A stretch of DNA of 60,000 nucleotides from positions 26,104,001-26,164,000 of the forward strand of contig OU612072.1 of NCBI GenBank assembly GCA_914767715.1. Direction: 5' to 3'. Every line of letters begins with the position of its first letter. Within the stretch, counting starts at the first letter, position 1. A program made the position numbers and the translations under genes. Source of the stretch: Membranipora membranacea. Lineage: Eukaryota; Bryozoa; Gymnolaemata; Cheilostomatida; Membraniporidae. This document shows positions 23,268 to 33,887 of the stretch, piece by piece. The notes below the pieces were generated by a model, which did not search any database, was not told the origin of the DNA, and worked only from the letters and a program-made list of their open reading frames with translations.

Positions 23268-25350
23268 TGTTTAAATCCAGTTTCTTCCTTCTCAAATTTC
23301 AGCTTAATAAATTGAATTACTTTGCATCACTCCAGCATCAATTGCAAGAAAAACAGAGCAAACATAAACAGGTTTAGATCCTTGGAACGGAGCCTGCCTT
23401 TTACACAGTGACAGTGCCACTCATAAGCTCTAAATACAAAGATGCTAAAAGGATGCTTATCTATTTTATGAGCCTTAACAAATCAATTTGTTTTGTTTGA
23501 CCGCTTTGGACTTGTAGCGGTAGTGTCCATCTTGCTGTTGTTATGGCATTGACATCTCCTGGGCATCCATGCTATGATGAACATATCGTTGCTTTCTTCA
23601 TGGTTAGTTACATTTTCTCGCTTTCTTTTTAATTTTTAAATGTCATGATGATGGGTCTTTCATATATCTGAGGACATGAAGCTCGGAAGAACTTCTGGCG
23701 CAGCTGCAATCACTAAAGATTTCTGATACACTCGGCCTTGCATATAAGGGTATGTAATCAAACTACAAAGCAGAACGCTTCTGTAGAGGTATTTTCTCCT
23801 GCAACTTGAATTGCTCTCCATTATATGAATTTTTTTGATTTAACTTGTAACACAGTTCTCTGGATTTTATAGCGAGACCAGGTTAATGGGAACATCGTAA
23901 ATGCTGGTAATTTTAGAAAAAGTGGCATTGGCTGAATACTGTTTACCACTCCTTTCCAATTTAACTATTGTGATCATATACATCTGTGGGATGCAGATGG
24001 TGGTGTTCTATCCAGATTTCAACTTGATCCCTGCTGTATATTGATGTTGTTTACTCTAGTGGAGAAATTGGCTTTGCGTCTGAATATTTCAGAAACCATT
24101 TATGCGAATTCGTTTTTGTTTCTATCAGTAATTGTGAAACTTTATTTACATTTCATGAAGCCCTGACACCATTCGTAGATATGTATTGGTTATCATGTGC
24201 GGTAGGAAAATCATCAGGCATTTGTTTTTTTGATCAAACTCATCTACGATCCGGTGCTTGTTAATTGGATCTATCATGACATAGATAAACCACTGTAAAT
24301 CCCGACTGAAGCACCCTTTTCAGTAATGTGTGGACAGAGGAATTCAAAACAAATTTAATCCAGGTTCAGTTGTACCATGAAAAAAAGCCGTGGAGCTTTA
24401 TCTGTCTCAGAGAAGAGAAAATCACAATTATTTTTGAATGATATACATAAATAAAAGAGCCCTCATGTCTATTTCTGTTAATTAGGGGAGAGTTTGTTAC
24501 AGTTCAACAGGAATCATGCTGAGTTAATAGAGTAAATATTTGACTTTCTTTTCATGGTGGTTGCGAAATTCAATAATTCCACTCTGTCAATAGACACACT
24601 GTCTATTACTTTTATTTGCAGCTACTAAGATTATAAGAAGTTAGGGCTGGGTGCTTCACTTACTATTGTTAAGATTTTATAAATAACTTGACAGACTGCT
24701 GGGGAGATTTCTATCATGTTGAAAGCAAGAGGACTTGCACACAAATACTGTGTGTAGTCCAATGGTCAATGGCCGTGCGAATTTTTTCTGGATATTTTTT
24801 GAAGGAACTGGTGAGGTAATTCCTTGTATGATGTTGTTATTTATAGATTGAGATTTTAGTGGACATCTTATATGACTTGACCTATTGCGTTTTGAAAAAA
24901 ACAGTGCCGTGCTAGAGCCGAGATCGATTACTCTATTGCCTAAACAAAGCCTTTACAGTGCTCCCCGATGAATGACTTCATCTCAAGATGCTGCTCGAAC
25001 GACTCCCACTCCCTATGTCTGGCTCTGTTTTTTTGCAAGTGGCCGTAATCTTGTTGCATAAAAGACGCTTCTACAAGGGAGTAGGCTGTGTTTTCTTTGC
25101 TCGATGTTAGCTGTCTTATAAAACTCGTTCAATGAAAATGTGAAAATGGTTTTGCAACATATTACATTACCATGACTTCCTTATTAGCAGGTACTGCCAG
25201 TTATTGAGCAAAGTTTTCTCTAGAAGTATATATATATATAGTTTTTTATCCATATTAACTATTCTATTTTCTCCATATTCAGCAAATAAATCTTAGTATT
25301 ATAGAGTCAGACAACAATGTTCTCAAGTTTTGATTCAGATTAGTTTTGTC

Positions 25351-25498
25351 ATGTTAACTCTAGAACAAGATTAATCCAATTGTATGAATTCCTGTTGCTC
25401 CCTTCCACTGGTAACACCGCAGGCCTGCGGCGTGACCAGTGGATTGGGAGCGACTTGGAATGCAGGCAAATGGACCAAGCTTGATCTATGTTAACTCT
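25351..25498. mobile_element. Small foldback/MITE-like hairpin in segment C, copy 1
   Basis: Counterpart of 5158-5304, with perfect ATGTTAACTCT repeats at both ends (25351-25361, 25488-25498). Both sides of the apical stem have changed relative to copy 0 ('ggccttcggcgtg' to 'ggcctgcggcgtg', 'accagcggat' to 'accagtggat'). Confidence 0.45.
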
Positions 25499-25955
25499 GA
25501 TGATAGGAGTTGGTGATATGAGGGAATATCATTTGTCATGCAGTTTAGATTTTCCATGAGGTAGACTTACCATGACTAGATAAGGGGAAAGGGGTCAGTT
25601 TTTTTGATACCGTATACCTATGACTGGCCTGCCACTAATTGTTTGCTGCTAGGCTATGCGTTTTATTTAGCCAAAACCTTGGCTGGAATCAAGGCAACAC
25701 CATCACCGGGTAGGAAGACTGTTTGATTCTTCTTTGTCCGATTGAAGATTGTTATCTTAGTTATAATTATGTGAACTCTACCAAATGCAATGAAATTTGG
25801 TGTCAGGGACGAAGTGTCATGTAAAAAAAGCAGTCATTTTTTATTATATTCTATTATTTAATCAAGTTAAATTCAAGGGCTAATCAAACCAATTGAAAAT
25901 GATTACATAAATGTCATTAAAATATCTATTTTTGTGACTTTTATCAACGTCAGGA

Positions 25956-26370
25956 CAGGGGCGTATATTCTAAAAAATTTCACTCACTGACTTTTCAGAG
26001 ATGAGCATAATAATCGGGCGCAGCCCGATCCACATGCCGTAGGCGTGGCGGGGAGGGTGTGGGAGGGGCGCTTAAGCGCCCTCCCACCACGGAAATTTTT
26101 GCATATCGGTAGCAAAATAGTGCAAGCAGAGAGGTATTTCAATGGCTCACTGAGCTGTTGGGTACTTTCAGAAAACAACTCAATAGCAGTAGAAGATTAC
26201 GGTAAAAATGCTCCAGTTATTAAGCAACCATTTGCAAAAAAACTGACCTGGATGGGATTCGAACCCACAACAATCTTATTAACAGTGATTATAAGGCGGA
26301 CGCTCTACACACTGAGCTATTCAGCCACTCATGGAAATCCGTGGGCCGTGAGTGCTAATATACGTCACTG
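25956..26370. mobile_element. 415 bp hAT-like MITE carrying a tRNA-like sequence
   Basis: Flanked by a perfect 8 bp target duplication CGTCAGGA (25948-25955 and 26371-26378). The ends are inverted repeats CAGGGGCGTATATT and, reversed from the right, CAGTGACGTATATT (12 of 14 match). Three paralogous segments have the empty site, for example CGTCAGGATACAATG near 55234. 8 bp duplications and CAG-starting ends are typical of hAT. The interior has no transposase. It contains a near-perfect palindrome (GTGGGAGG..GGCGCTTAAGCGCC..CTCCCAC, about 26058-26087), a CGGGCGCAGCCCG stem near 26014 and a tRNA-like block. Confidence 0.85.
26250..26331 (-). repeat. tRNA-like (SINE-head) sequence inside the MITE
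   Basis: On the minus strand TAGCTCAGTGTGTAGAGCG (A box, from 26320) and GGGTTCGAATCCC (B box, 26266-26254) are well preserved. A TTATAAT anticodon-loop-like segment lies between them. The acceptor ends do not pair and the variable region is too long, so it is not a functional tRNA gene. It may be a SINE fragment or a captured tRNA. Confidence 0.55.
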
Positions 26371-26736
26371 CGTCAGGATACAATGATCTACGCCATTTGA
26401 GCTTCAAATATCTATGTTAGATGACACTGCCCTATTTTTGCCAAGGTCACCCACTTAAAATGAGGAGTGGTTGAGGATGTATGGGCTCCCATGTGTGACT
26501 ATGGGTACTAGAATAGCTGCACAATGACGATATCCTGTAGAGGTCGTGTTCTATTTTGGTCTTTTTACTGAAATCGGGCCAAGTTTTTACCAAAGACGTA
26601 ATCAATGCTTACTTGTCAAGCCATTCCTTTCAATTCCCTCAATTCCCTGTTTTCATTGATATTATGTTCAATCAAGATGGCATTAGGAGATTCGATTGCT
26701 GTGCATCAGCGCATGGCAGGTGGCACGAATGTACGT

Positions 26737-26795
26737 ACCTACCTGCCTGCCCACCCGCCCGCCTGCCCGCCTGCCTGCCTACCTACCTATCTAGT
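26737..26795 (+). repeat. (CCTG)/(CCCG) array, copy 1
   Basis: Tetranucleotide run of CCTG, CCCA, CCCG grading to CCTA and CTAT; counterpart of 6020-6095. Confidence 0.85.
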
Positions 26796-26840
26796 CAATC
26801 CTCATTATACCCACTTAGAGTCAGGTAAAATGAGTGTATA

Positions 26841-27377
26841 TGAGAGTCTCCCTACAAATGTTGTGACAGAAAATATCCTAATCTCATAAAACCCAAAATT
26901 AAAGGACAAAAGTATTGAAACCTTATTACTAATTGTGCATCTGTCAAGTTAGAACAGATACCTTTTAACTTACTTATACAATAATGTGATGATTTCTGTG
27001 CGGAGGGCTGGACAGTGATGACTCTCAATATTTTTGTTCCTGCGTTCATACTAATTTTTTTCTACATCCTTTATGTATTTTGAAAATTGATTGGCACTTA
27101 TTTTAAACTTTGGTTTGTCTTTTATTATGAGCTGTCCTGAAAAGGATTTCCGACTGAGGTTAATGAATGATCATGGACTGAGGCTCCTAGGATATTAAAG
27201 ATTATTTAAAACTCACATCACAAACAGGATCGTGCATTTCCTGATTATTTCTCTTATAGCAACTTATTCCTGGATTTATGATTTACTGCTTCATCGTTTC
27301 CTCCAATAATTATAGCCGCAGGACCTATGGTCTTTCGGATCTGGTAAAATAGTATTATTGATCATTCATCAATCCAC
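26841..27377. repeat. Partial B module in unit 1
   Basis: Matches 6140-6688: 'gttagaacagatacc', 'gcggagggctggacagtgatgactct', 'gagctgtcctgaaaaggatttccgactgagg' and 'caggacctatggtctttcgg' follow in order up to the GTAG array. It has no gene. Confidence 0.7.
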
Positions 27378-28415
27378 CTACAGATGGGTAGGTAGGTAGG
27401 TAGGTAGGCAGGTAGGTAGGTAGGTAGGTAGGTAGGTAGGTAGGTAGGTAGGTAAGTAGGTAGGTAGGTATGAAGATAGAATGAGCACAGAATTTCGCTT
27501 GTATTTGAATATATCATTGCTTGGTATATATTATTATCTCAATAAAAGGGAATAGGAATGACTTTGACAGGAGACCTTAACCGAGTTATCTGAATATTTC
27601 ATTATTGACTTAAACATTAATTTGAATAATAAGGAAAAAGAAACTGTCTGAGCATTTCCTACACTTAGTTATTAGTGAACATAATATATGCTAGTCAAAA
27701 GCAAAATGAGGAAAATGAGAATATGTCTATGGCCAATTTAAGTGTGTACATGTTTGATGCCTCAGTGCTGTAACGGGATCCGCCTCTTTAGTTTTAAAGG
27801 AAACTGTTATGTCCTGTTTCCAGCAGTTGACACTTCTGAAACAGTATTTTGAATTGACATGTATTAAAATGATTAATGGTGCTGTGATGACAAATGATCA
27901 TTTTTTTTCTATTGAAAAGCTATTCTAGACAAAAAATGGACAGTCATGTAAAAGTCATTCAATGTTATATCTTTGTTCTGGGACAGATAGGAATTTTTAG
28001 ATCTTCATTACGGCGACCAGATCCAGTAATGCCCAACTGCTGGAAAAAGGACATAACAGTTTCCTTTAATACTAAAGAGGTGGATCCCGTTACAGCACTG
28101 AGGCATCAAAGATGTACACACTAAATTGTGCCACAGAAATTTTCTCATTTTCCAGATCCTCGTCTTGCTTTTGTCTAGCTTATATTATGTTCACTTATTA
28201 ATAAGTGTAGGAAATGCTTAGGCAGTTTCTTTTTGCTTATTATTCGAATAAATGTTTAAGTCAATAATGAAATATTCAGATAACTCGGTTAAGGTCTCCT
28301 GTCAAAGTCATTCCTATTCCCTTTTATTGAGATATTAATATATATAGAGCAATGATATATTCAAATACAAGCGAAATTCTGTGCTCATTCTATCTTCCTA
28401 CCTACCTACCTACCC
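27378..28415. repeat. Palindromic B element P-II, spacer inverted
   Basis: (GTAG)n (27386-27472), left arm (27473-27830), spacer (27831-28034), right arm (28035-28394), then a short (CTAC) end (28395-28415). The arms match those of 11465-12745 and 30200-32070. The spacer, however, is in the opposite orientation: here it reads 'cagtattttgaattgacatg' first and 'agatcttcatt' last. The right flank joins directly to a partial segment C at 28416. Confidence 0.75.
27386..27472 (+). repeat. (GTAG)n microsatellite
   Basis: About 21 units with GCAG, GTAA and TATG variants; left end of palindrome P-II. Confidence 0.9.
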
Positions 28416-29040
28416 ACCATAAACTGTCATTAAAATATCTATTCTTGTGACTCTTATCAACATCAGGATACAATAATCTACGCCATTTGAGCTTCAAATA
28501 TCTATGTTAGATGACACTGCCCCATGTTTGCCAAGGTCACCCACTAAAAATGAGGAGTGGTTGAGGATGTAAGGGCTCCCATGTGTGACTATGGGTACTA
28601 GAATAGCTGCACAATGACGATATCCTGTAGAGGTCGTGTTCCATTTTGGTCTTTTTACTAAAATAAGGCCAAGTTTTTACCAAAGACGTAATCAATGATT
28701 ACTAGTCAAGCCATTCCTTTCAATTCCCTCAAGTTCCTGTTTTCTTTGATATTATGTTCAATCAAGATGGCATTAGGAGATTCGATTGCTTTGCATCAGC
28801 GCATGGCAGGTGGCACGAATGTACGTAACTACCTGCCTGCCTGCCTGCCCGCCCGCCCGCCCGCCCGCCTGCCTGCCTGCCTGCCTGCCTACCTATCTAG
28901 TCAATCCTCATTATACCCACTTAGAGTCAGGTAAAAGTGAGTGTATATGAGAGTCTCCCTACAAATGTTGTGACAGAAAATATCCTAATCTCATAAAACC
29001 TAAAATTAAAGGATAAAAGTATTGAAACCTTATTTCTAAT
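28416..29040. repeat. Partial extra copy of segment C
   Basis: Matches the last 550 bases of segment C (about 5615-6240), starting at 'aaactgtcattaaaatatctattc' and including the CCTG/CCCG array (28826-28897). It reads 'cttatcaacatcaggatac' at the MITE position and so is another empty site. Confidence 0.75.
28826..28897 (+). repeat. (CCTG)/(CCCG) array, extra copy
   Basis: CCTG and CCCG units ending in CCTA and CTAT before 'ctagtcaatcctc'. Confidence 0.85.
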
Positions 29041-30199
29041 TGTGCATTCAGCATTACAGTTGGCGCTCACATTCTGATATAAAACTGAGACGAGTACCAG
29101 TATTCTTTTCTGTAGGTGGATTGATGAATGATCAATAATACTATTTTATCAGGTCCGAAAGACCATAGGGCCTGCGGTTATAATTATTGGAGGAAATGAT
29201 GAAGCAGTAAATCATAAATCCAGGAATAAGTTGCTATAAGAGAAAAAATCAAGAAATGCACCGATCCTGTTTGTGATGTGAGCTTTAAATAAACCTTAAT
29301 ATCCTATGAGCCTCGGTACATGATCATTCATGAACCTCAGTCGGAAATCCTTTTCAGGACAGCTTATAATAAAAGACAAACCAAAGTTTAAAATAGGTGC
29401 CAATCAATTTTTCAAAATACATTAGGTTAAACATTTTATCGCAAGTAAATTCACAATGTCAATAGGTGCTCAGTTCTACAAAAATTTCACGTTAATAGTT
29501 TATTCATTAATTACATAGTTGACCATAGTCTGATGTTGATTTGATTCAATTATTTTACATAATAGTTTCATGTTTTTGTGACTTGAACTGATTGAGTTTT
29601 ATTTTTTAAATGAGCTTCAACTCACCATATAATCGCTAGCTTCTGTGTTTATAACACACACCAGTAAGACAGCGGCTACGGATATCAGTAAAAATCTCAT
29701 TGTGGTATATGCAGATATTCTAAAACATGTAAATAATAGAAACATCAGCATAGTGCAATATGATCTAGATGTATCAAACAATCTGCTCTATATACTGGGC
29801 ATATGTTATCTAACAAATATTCATCAATATGGTTCATAATCAACCTATGAAATATCGAGATTGATTTCTAAACCTGTAACACGCCTCATTGTTATTGTTG
29901 CAGGAAATCTATTAATCTGAATTATTACAAGTACAAATACATGCAATAAAAAAATTTATAATCTGTCAAGTTAGAACAGATAACTTTTAACTTACTTATA
30001 CAATGATGTGATGATTTCTGTGCGGAGGGCTGGACAGTGATGACTCTAAATGTTTTTGTTTCTGCGTTTGTACTTTTGTAATTATGCAAAGTCAGATATA
30101 GTCCTGGTGTCATGGTGTATTGAAACAAATTGCGGGAAATGATAAAATAGTTAGGAATAAAACAACCGCAACAAGAATAAATAAGCAATAGTTAGATAG
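29041..30199. repeat. Inverted and direct B-module pieces in unit 1
   Basis: 29041-29430 is the inverted block ('tctgtaggtggattgatgaatg', 'cctcagtcggaaatcc'). About 29430-29625 is peptide-gene intron 1, inverted and truncated at 'taaacattttatcgcaag'. It is followed by the orphan signal exon and upstream region, then from about 29957 the direct block 'gttagaacagataac'. From about 30075 it matches 11348-11465. Confidence 0.65.
29626..29700 (-). pseudogene. Orphan signal exon of peptide gene with donor, no exon 2
   Basis: ATG at 29700; 25 codons matching exon 1 of P1/P2 with a Thr-to-Ile change, and an intact GTGAGT donor. About 195 bases of the intron remain before the sequence switches at about 29430 to a B-module block, so the mature-peptide exon is missing. 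The TATATAGAGC block upstream is kept. Counterpart: 56484-56410. Confidence 0.75.
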
Positions 30200-30373
30200 T
30201 TAGGTAGGTAGGTAGGTAGGTAGGTAGGTAGGTAGGTAGGTAGGTAGGTAGGTAGGTAGGTAGGTAGGTAGGTAGGTAGGTAGGTAGGTAGGTAGGTAGG
30301 TAGGTAGGTAGGTAGGTAGGTAGGTAGGTAGGTAGGTAGGTAGGTAGGTAGGTAGGTAGGTAGGTAGGTAGGA
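30200..30373 (+). repeat. (GTAG)n microsatellite
   Basis: An almost uninterrupted run of about 43 GTAG units. Confidence 0.95.
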
Positions 30374-31130
30374 AGATAGAATGAGCACAGAATTTCGCTT
30401 GTATTTGAATATATCATTACTCTATATATATTATTATCTCAATAAAAGGGAATAGGAATGACTTTGACAGGAGACCTTTACCGAGTCATCTGAATATTTC
30501 ATTATTTGCTTAAACATTAATTTGAATGATAAGCAAAAAGAAACTGCCTGAGCATTCCCTACACCATTTATTAGTGAACATAATATATGCTAGTCAAAAG
30601 AAAAAAGAGGATCTGGAAATGAGAATATGTCTTTAACAAATGTTAGTGTGTACATCCGCCTCTTTAGTTTTAAAGGAAACTGTTATGTCCTGTTTCCAGC
30701 AGTCGGGCATTATTGGATCTGGTCGCTGTGATGAAGATCTAAAAATTTCTATCTGTCCCAGAACAAAGATATAACATTGAATGACTTTTACATGACTGTC
30801 CATTCTGTGTCTAGAATAGCTTTTCAATTGGAAAATGATCATTTGTCATCACAACACCATTAATCATTTTAATACATGTCAATTCAAAATACTGTTTCAG
30901 AAGTGTCAACTGCTGGAAACAGGACATAACAGTTTCCTTTAAAACTAAAGAGGCGGATCCCGTTACAGCACTGAGGCATCAAACATGTACACACTAAAAT
31001 TTGCCAAAGACATATTATCATTTCCCAGATCCTCGTTTTCTTTTGACTAGCATATATTATGTTCACTAATAACTAAGTGTAGGAATGGTCAGGCATTTTC
31101 TTTTTGCTTATTATTCAAATTAATGTTTAA

Positions 31131-31854
31131 AGATCTCCTAGCAGGGTTCCATACAAGACAAATCAGCAACACCATGTCGTGCGCGAGAGTCTTTGACATA
31201 CCTGTTCAAATTTTCATTGTATTTAAACAAATAGGGGCCCATTGGCAGCTTCTCAAATACACCCATGTCTATCAGCCGCCTGAAAAACATGCCTCAGTTG
31301 ATGAAGGCTTTTGATGATGCGTGTTGTTTCCACATGATTATATATACCATTCATACTGAGTGCCTATTGGCTAATAACTAAGCATAAGTCATGTGACCTT
31401 TGGGGTATAATGCCTGGTTAAAATCAGATGTAATTTGACTATTTCATTATCCAGAATGTGTTGGTGAGTTTGAAATGAGAATACATACAAAAATGTTGAG
31501 GATTAAATTGACTGATACATAAAAAAAAACAATACCACAGTTTAGTGCAAAATTCAGTTTTTAATGTGAGTTGATAAGCCATAAGGTCACATGACTTATG
31601 CTTAGTTATTAGCCAATAGGAACTCAGTATGAATGGTATATATAATCATGAGGAAACAACACGCATCATCAAAAGCCTTCATCAACTGAGGCATGTTTTT
31701 GAGGCGGCTGATAGACATTGATGTATTTGAGAAGCTGCCAAGGGGGCCCTATTTGTTCAAATGCAATGAAAGTTTGACCAGGTATGTAGAAGACTCTCGC
31801 GCACGACATGGTGTTGCTAATTCGTCTCGTATGGTGAACCCTGCTTAGGGACCT
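31131..31854. mobile_element. 724 bp foldback element inserted at TTAA
   Basis: Long inverted repeats form most of the element: the left arm (31131 to about 31420) is mirrored by the right arm (about 31575-31854). Matched blocks include AGCAGGGTTC at the tips, GCGCGAGAGTC, GTCTATCAGCCGCCT and AAGCATAAGTCATGTGACC. TTAA stands on both sides (31127-31130, 31855-31858). Removing the element and one TTAA leaves 'gtttaagcaaataatg', the sequence seen uninterrupted (reverse complement) near 30507-30525. TTAA targeting is known for piggyBac-type elements, so a nonautonomous piggyBac-like MITE is the likeliest class; no transposase is present. Confidence 0.75.
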
Positions 31855-31995
31855 TTAAGCAAATAATGAAATATTCAGATAACTCGGTTAAGGTCTCCTG
31901 TCGAAGTCATTCCTATTCCCTTTTATTGAGATAATAATATATTATAGTAATGATATATTCAAATACAAGCGAAACCCTGTGCTCATTTTATCTTC

Positions 31996-32070
31996 CTACC
32001 TACCTACCTACCTACCTACTTACCTAATTACCTACCTACCTACCTACCTACCTACCTATCTATCTATCTA
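31996..32070 (+). repeat. (CTAC)n microsatellite
   Basis: CTAC units ending in CTAT; right end of palindrome P-III. Confidence 0.9.
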
Positions 32071-32730
32071 GTCAGTCCTCATTATACCCACTTAGAGTCA
32101 GGTAAAAGTGAGTGTACCTGAGAGTCTCCCTACAAATGTTGTGACAGAAGATATCCTAATCTCATAAAACCCAAAATTAATGGATAAAAGTATTGAAACC
32201 TTAATTCTAATTGTGCAATCAGAATTACTGTTGACGCTCACATTCTGATCTAAAAATGAGATGAGAACCAGTATTCTTTTCTGTAGGTGGATTGATGAAT
32301 GATCAATTATACTATTTAATCAGATCCGAAAGACCATAGGGCCTGCATTTATAATTATTGGAGGAAATGATGAAGCAGTAAATCATAAATCCAGGAATAA
32401 GTTGCTATAAGAGAAATAATCAAGAAATGCGCCGATCCTGTTTGTGATGTGAGTTTTAAATAAACCTTAATATCCTAGGAGCCTCAGTCCATGATCATTC
32501 ATGAACCTCAGTCGGAAATCCTTTTCAGGACAGCTCATAATAAAAGACAAACCAAAGTTTAAAATAAGTGCCAATCAATTTTCAAAATACATTAAGGATG
32601 TAGAAACAAATTAGTATAAAAGCAGGAACAAAAACATTGAGAGTCATCACAGTCCAGCCCTCCGCACAGAAATCATCACATTTTTGTATAAGTAAGTTAA
32701 AAGTTATCTGTTCTAACTTGACAAATTATA
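32071..32730. repeat. Left edge of unit 2: inverted B-module blocks
   Basis: Same content and order as 12741-13390, leading to the upstream region of peptide gene P2. No gene seen. Confidence 0.7.
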
Positions 32731-33016
32731 AGTTGGTTTTGAGGATAGTCATTTACAATATGCTTTTTTAATGCATATATTTGTACTTGTAATAATTCAG
32801 GTTAAAAGATTTCCTGCAACGATAACAATGAGCCGTGTTAGAGGTTTAGAAATCAATCTCGATATTTCATAGGTTGATTATGAACCATCTTGATGAATAT
32901 TTGTTAGATAACATATGCCCAGCATTTACAGCAGATTGTTTGATACACCTAGATCATATTGCACTATGCTGATGTTTCTATTATTTACATGTTTTAGAAT
33001 ATCTGCTTATACCACA

Positions 33017-33574
33017 ATGAGATTTTTACTGATATCCGTAGCCGCTGTCTTACTGGTGTGTGTTACAAACACAGAAGCTAGCGATTATATGGTGAGTTGA
33101 AGCTCAATTAAAAAATTAACTCAATCAATTCAAGTCACAAAAACATGAAACTATTATGTAAAATAATTGAATCAAATCAACATCAGACTATGGTCAACTA
33201 TGTATTTAATGAATAAACTATTAATGTGAAATTTTTGTAGAACTGAGCACCTATTTACATTGTGAATTTAATTGCAATAAAATTAAAATTTAAGTGATTG
33301 CAGTTATTATTAACACAAATAAGAGATATCCGCCTAAGAAATGGTTTCAGTTTCCTGCTTTGCTGTTATTATGATTGTTGAAGCGAAGATGACGAGCAAC
33401 TGTTGATAAGCTAAAAAATTCATCATACTTATTAAGAGTTTATCCCACATCATTATATTTCAGAAATGCTCAGTCGGATGTCTAGATAACTATGACACTT
33501 CAAAAGATCAGAGTGGTTGTGTTAGCCGCTGTGAAAAATCGTGGATCTATGGCACATCGTATGAATTTTCTTAA
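33017..33574 (+). CDS. P2: small secreted CX3C-X12-CX3C peptide precursor
   Basis: Exon 1 is 33017-33091 (identical to P1 exon 1 in all 75 bases, donor GTGAGT). Exon 2 is 33464-33574 (acceptor ATTTCAG, stop TAA), phase 0, 61 residues. The four-cysteine pattern Cys-X3-Cys, 12 residues, Cys-X3-Cys is preserved. Exon 2 differs from P1 at 16 of 111 bases, which change 10 codons, and none of the changed codons is synonymous. The changes cluster between the third cysteine and the C terminus. The intron is shorter than in P1 because of a deletion of about 115 bp. The TATA block is altered (GCATTTACAG for GTATATAGAG), so expression may differ from P1. Poly(A) signals are at 33666 and 33676. The hAT transposon starts 314 bases downstream of the stop. 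Confidence 0.75.
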
Positions 33575-33665
33575 ATTCAGTTTATGTTAGCTCCTCCAAG
33601 CAAGCAGCTTTTACAGCACAAGATCATTTTGCGTTTTGTATCTGCATAAGTTCTTTACTGATAAT

Positions 33666-33681
33666 AATAAATCTAAATAAA
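33666..33681 (+). terminator. Poly(A) signals of P2
   Basis: AATAAA at 33666-33671 and 33676-33681, in the same context as behind P1. Confidence 0.6.
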
Positions 33682-33772
33682 ACCAGTGTACTTTGTCCAT
33701 TGTTATGCCAACACCTGAATTTTATGACCATTTAACTGAGTGTCATGTAATTTACATGGACCAAACATAATT

Positions 33773-33887
33773 TGAGAAGGGAGGCGTGGTATATCTGAGG
33801 AAGGAGGCGTGGTATATTTGAGGAAGGGGTGTGGTATATCTGAGGAAGGAGGCGTGGTATATTTGAGAAGGGAGGCAAGGTCTATCA
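33773..33887 (+). repeat. Minisatellite of about 28 bp, interrupted by the hAT element
   Basis: Counterpart of 14545-14690; its last copies continue beyond the transposon at 39504 ('gtctatcagagtaaagaggcgtggtctatctg'). Confidence 0.85.

Larger units (their letters stand above)
21353..23830. other. Upstream region of T3 and spacer to segment C
   Basis: Contains the probable T3 promoter (22521-22528) and leader, whose donor GTAAGC lies just below 22461. The rest is noncoding as far as I can see. It matches 48684-51230 of unit 2 with a few percent difference. Two divergent short frames near 23040-23640 are listed separately. Confidence 0.55.
23831..26840. repeat. Segment C, copy 1
   Basis: The unit 1 copy of the segment at 3634-6140. 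Private features are the MITE at 25956-26370 and a roughly 85 bp stretch near 25612-25698 that unit 0 lacks and unit 2 has. The conserved hairpin with ATGTTAACTCT repeats is at 25351-25498. Confidence 0.8.
30200..32070. repeat. Palindromic B element P-III, split by a TTAA foldback element
   Basis: (GTAG)n (30200-30373), left arm (30374-30710), spacer in the same orientation as P-I (30711-30904), and a right arm in two parts (30905-31130 and 31859-31995) separated by the 724 bp insertion at 31131-31854. It closes with a (CTAC)n array (31996-32070). It occupies the unit 1/2 junction as P-I does for units 0/1. Confidence 0.75.

Noticed and set aside
26250-26331. Functional tRNA gene on the minus strand
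   Set aside because: A and B boxes are present but the acceptor stem is absent and the variable region too long; it lies inside a MITE.
26045-26386. 113-codon open frame across the MITE
   Set aside because: It spans the element's palindrome, the tRNA-like block and the flank, is private to this insertion and has no domain.
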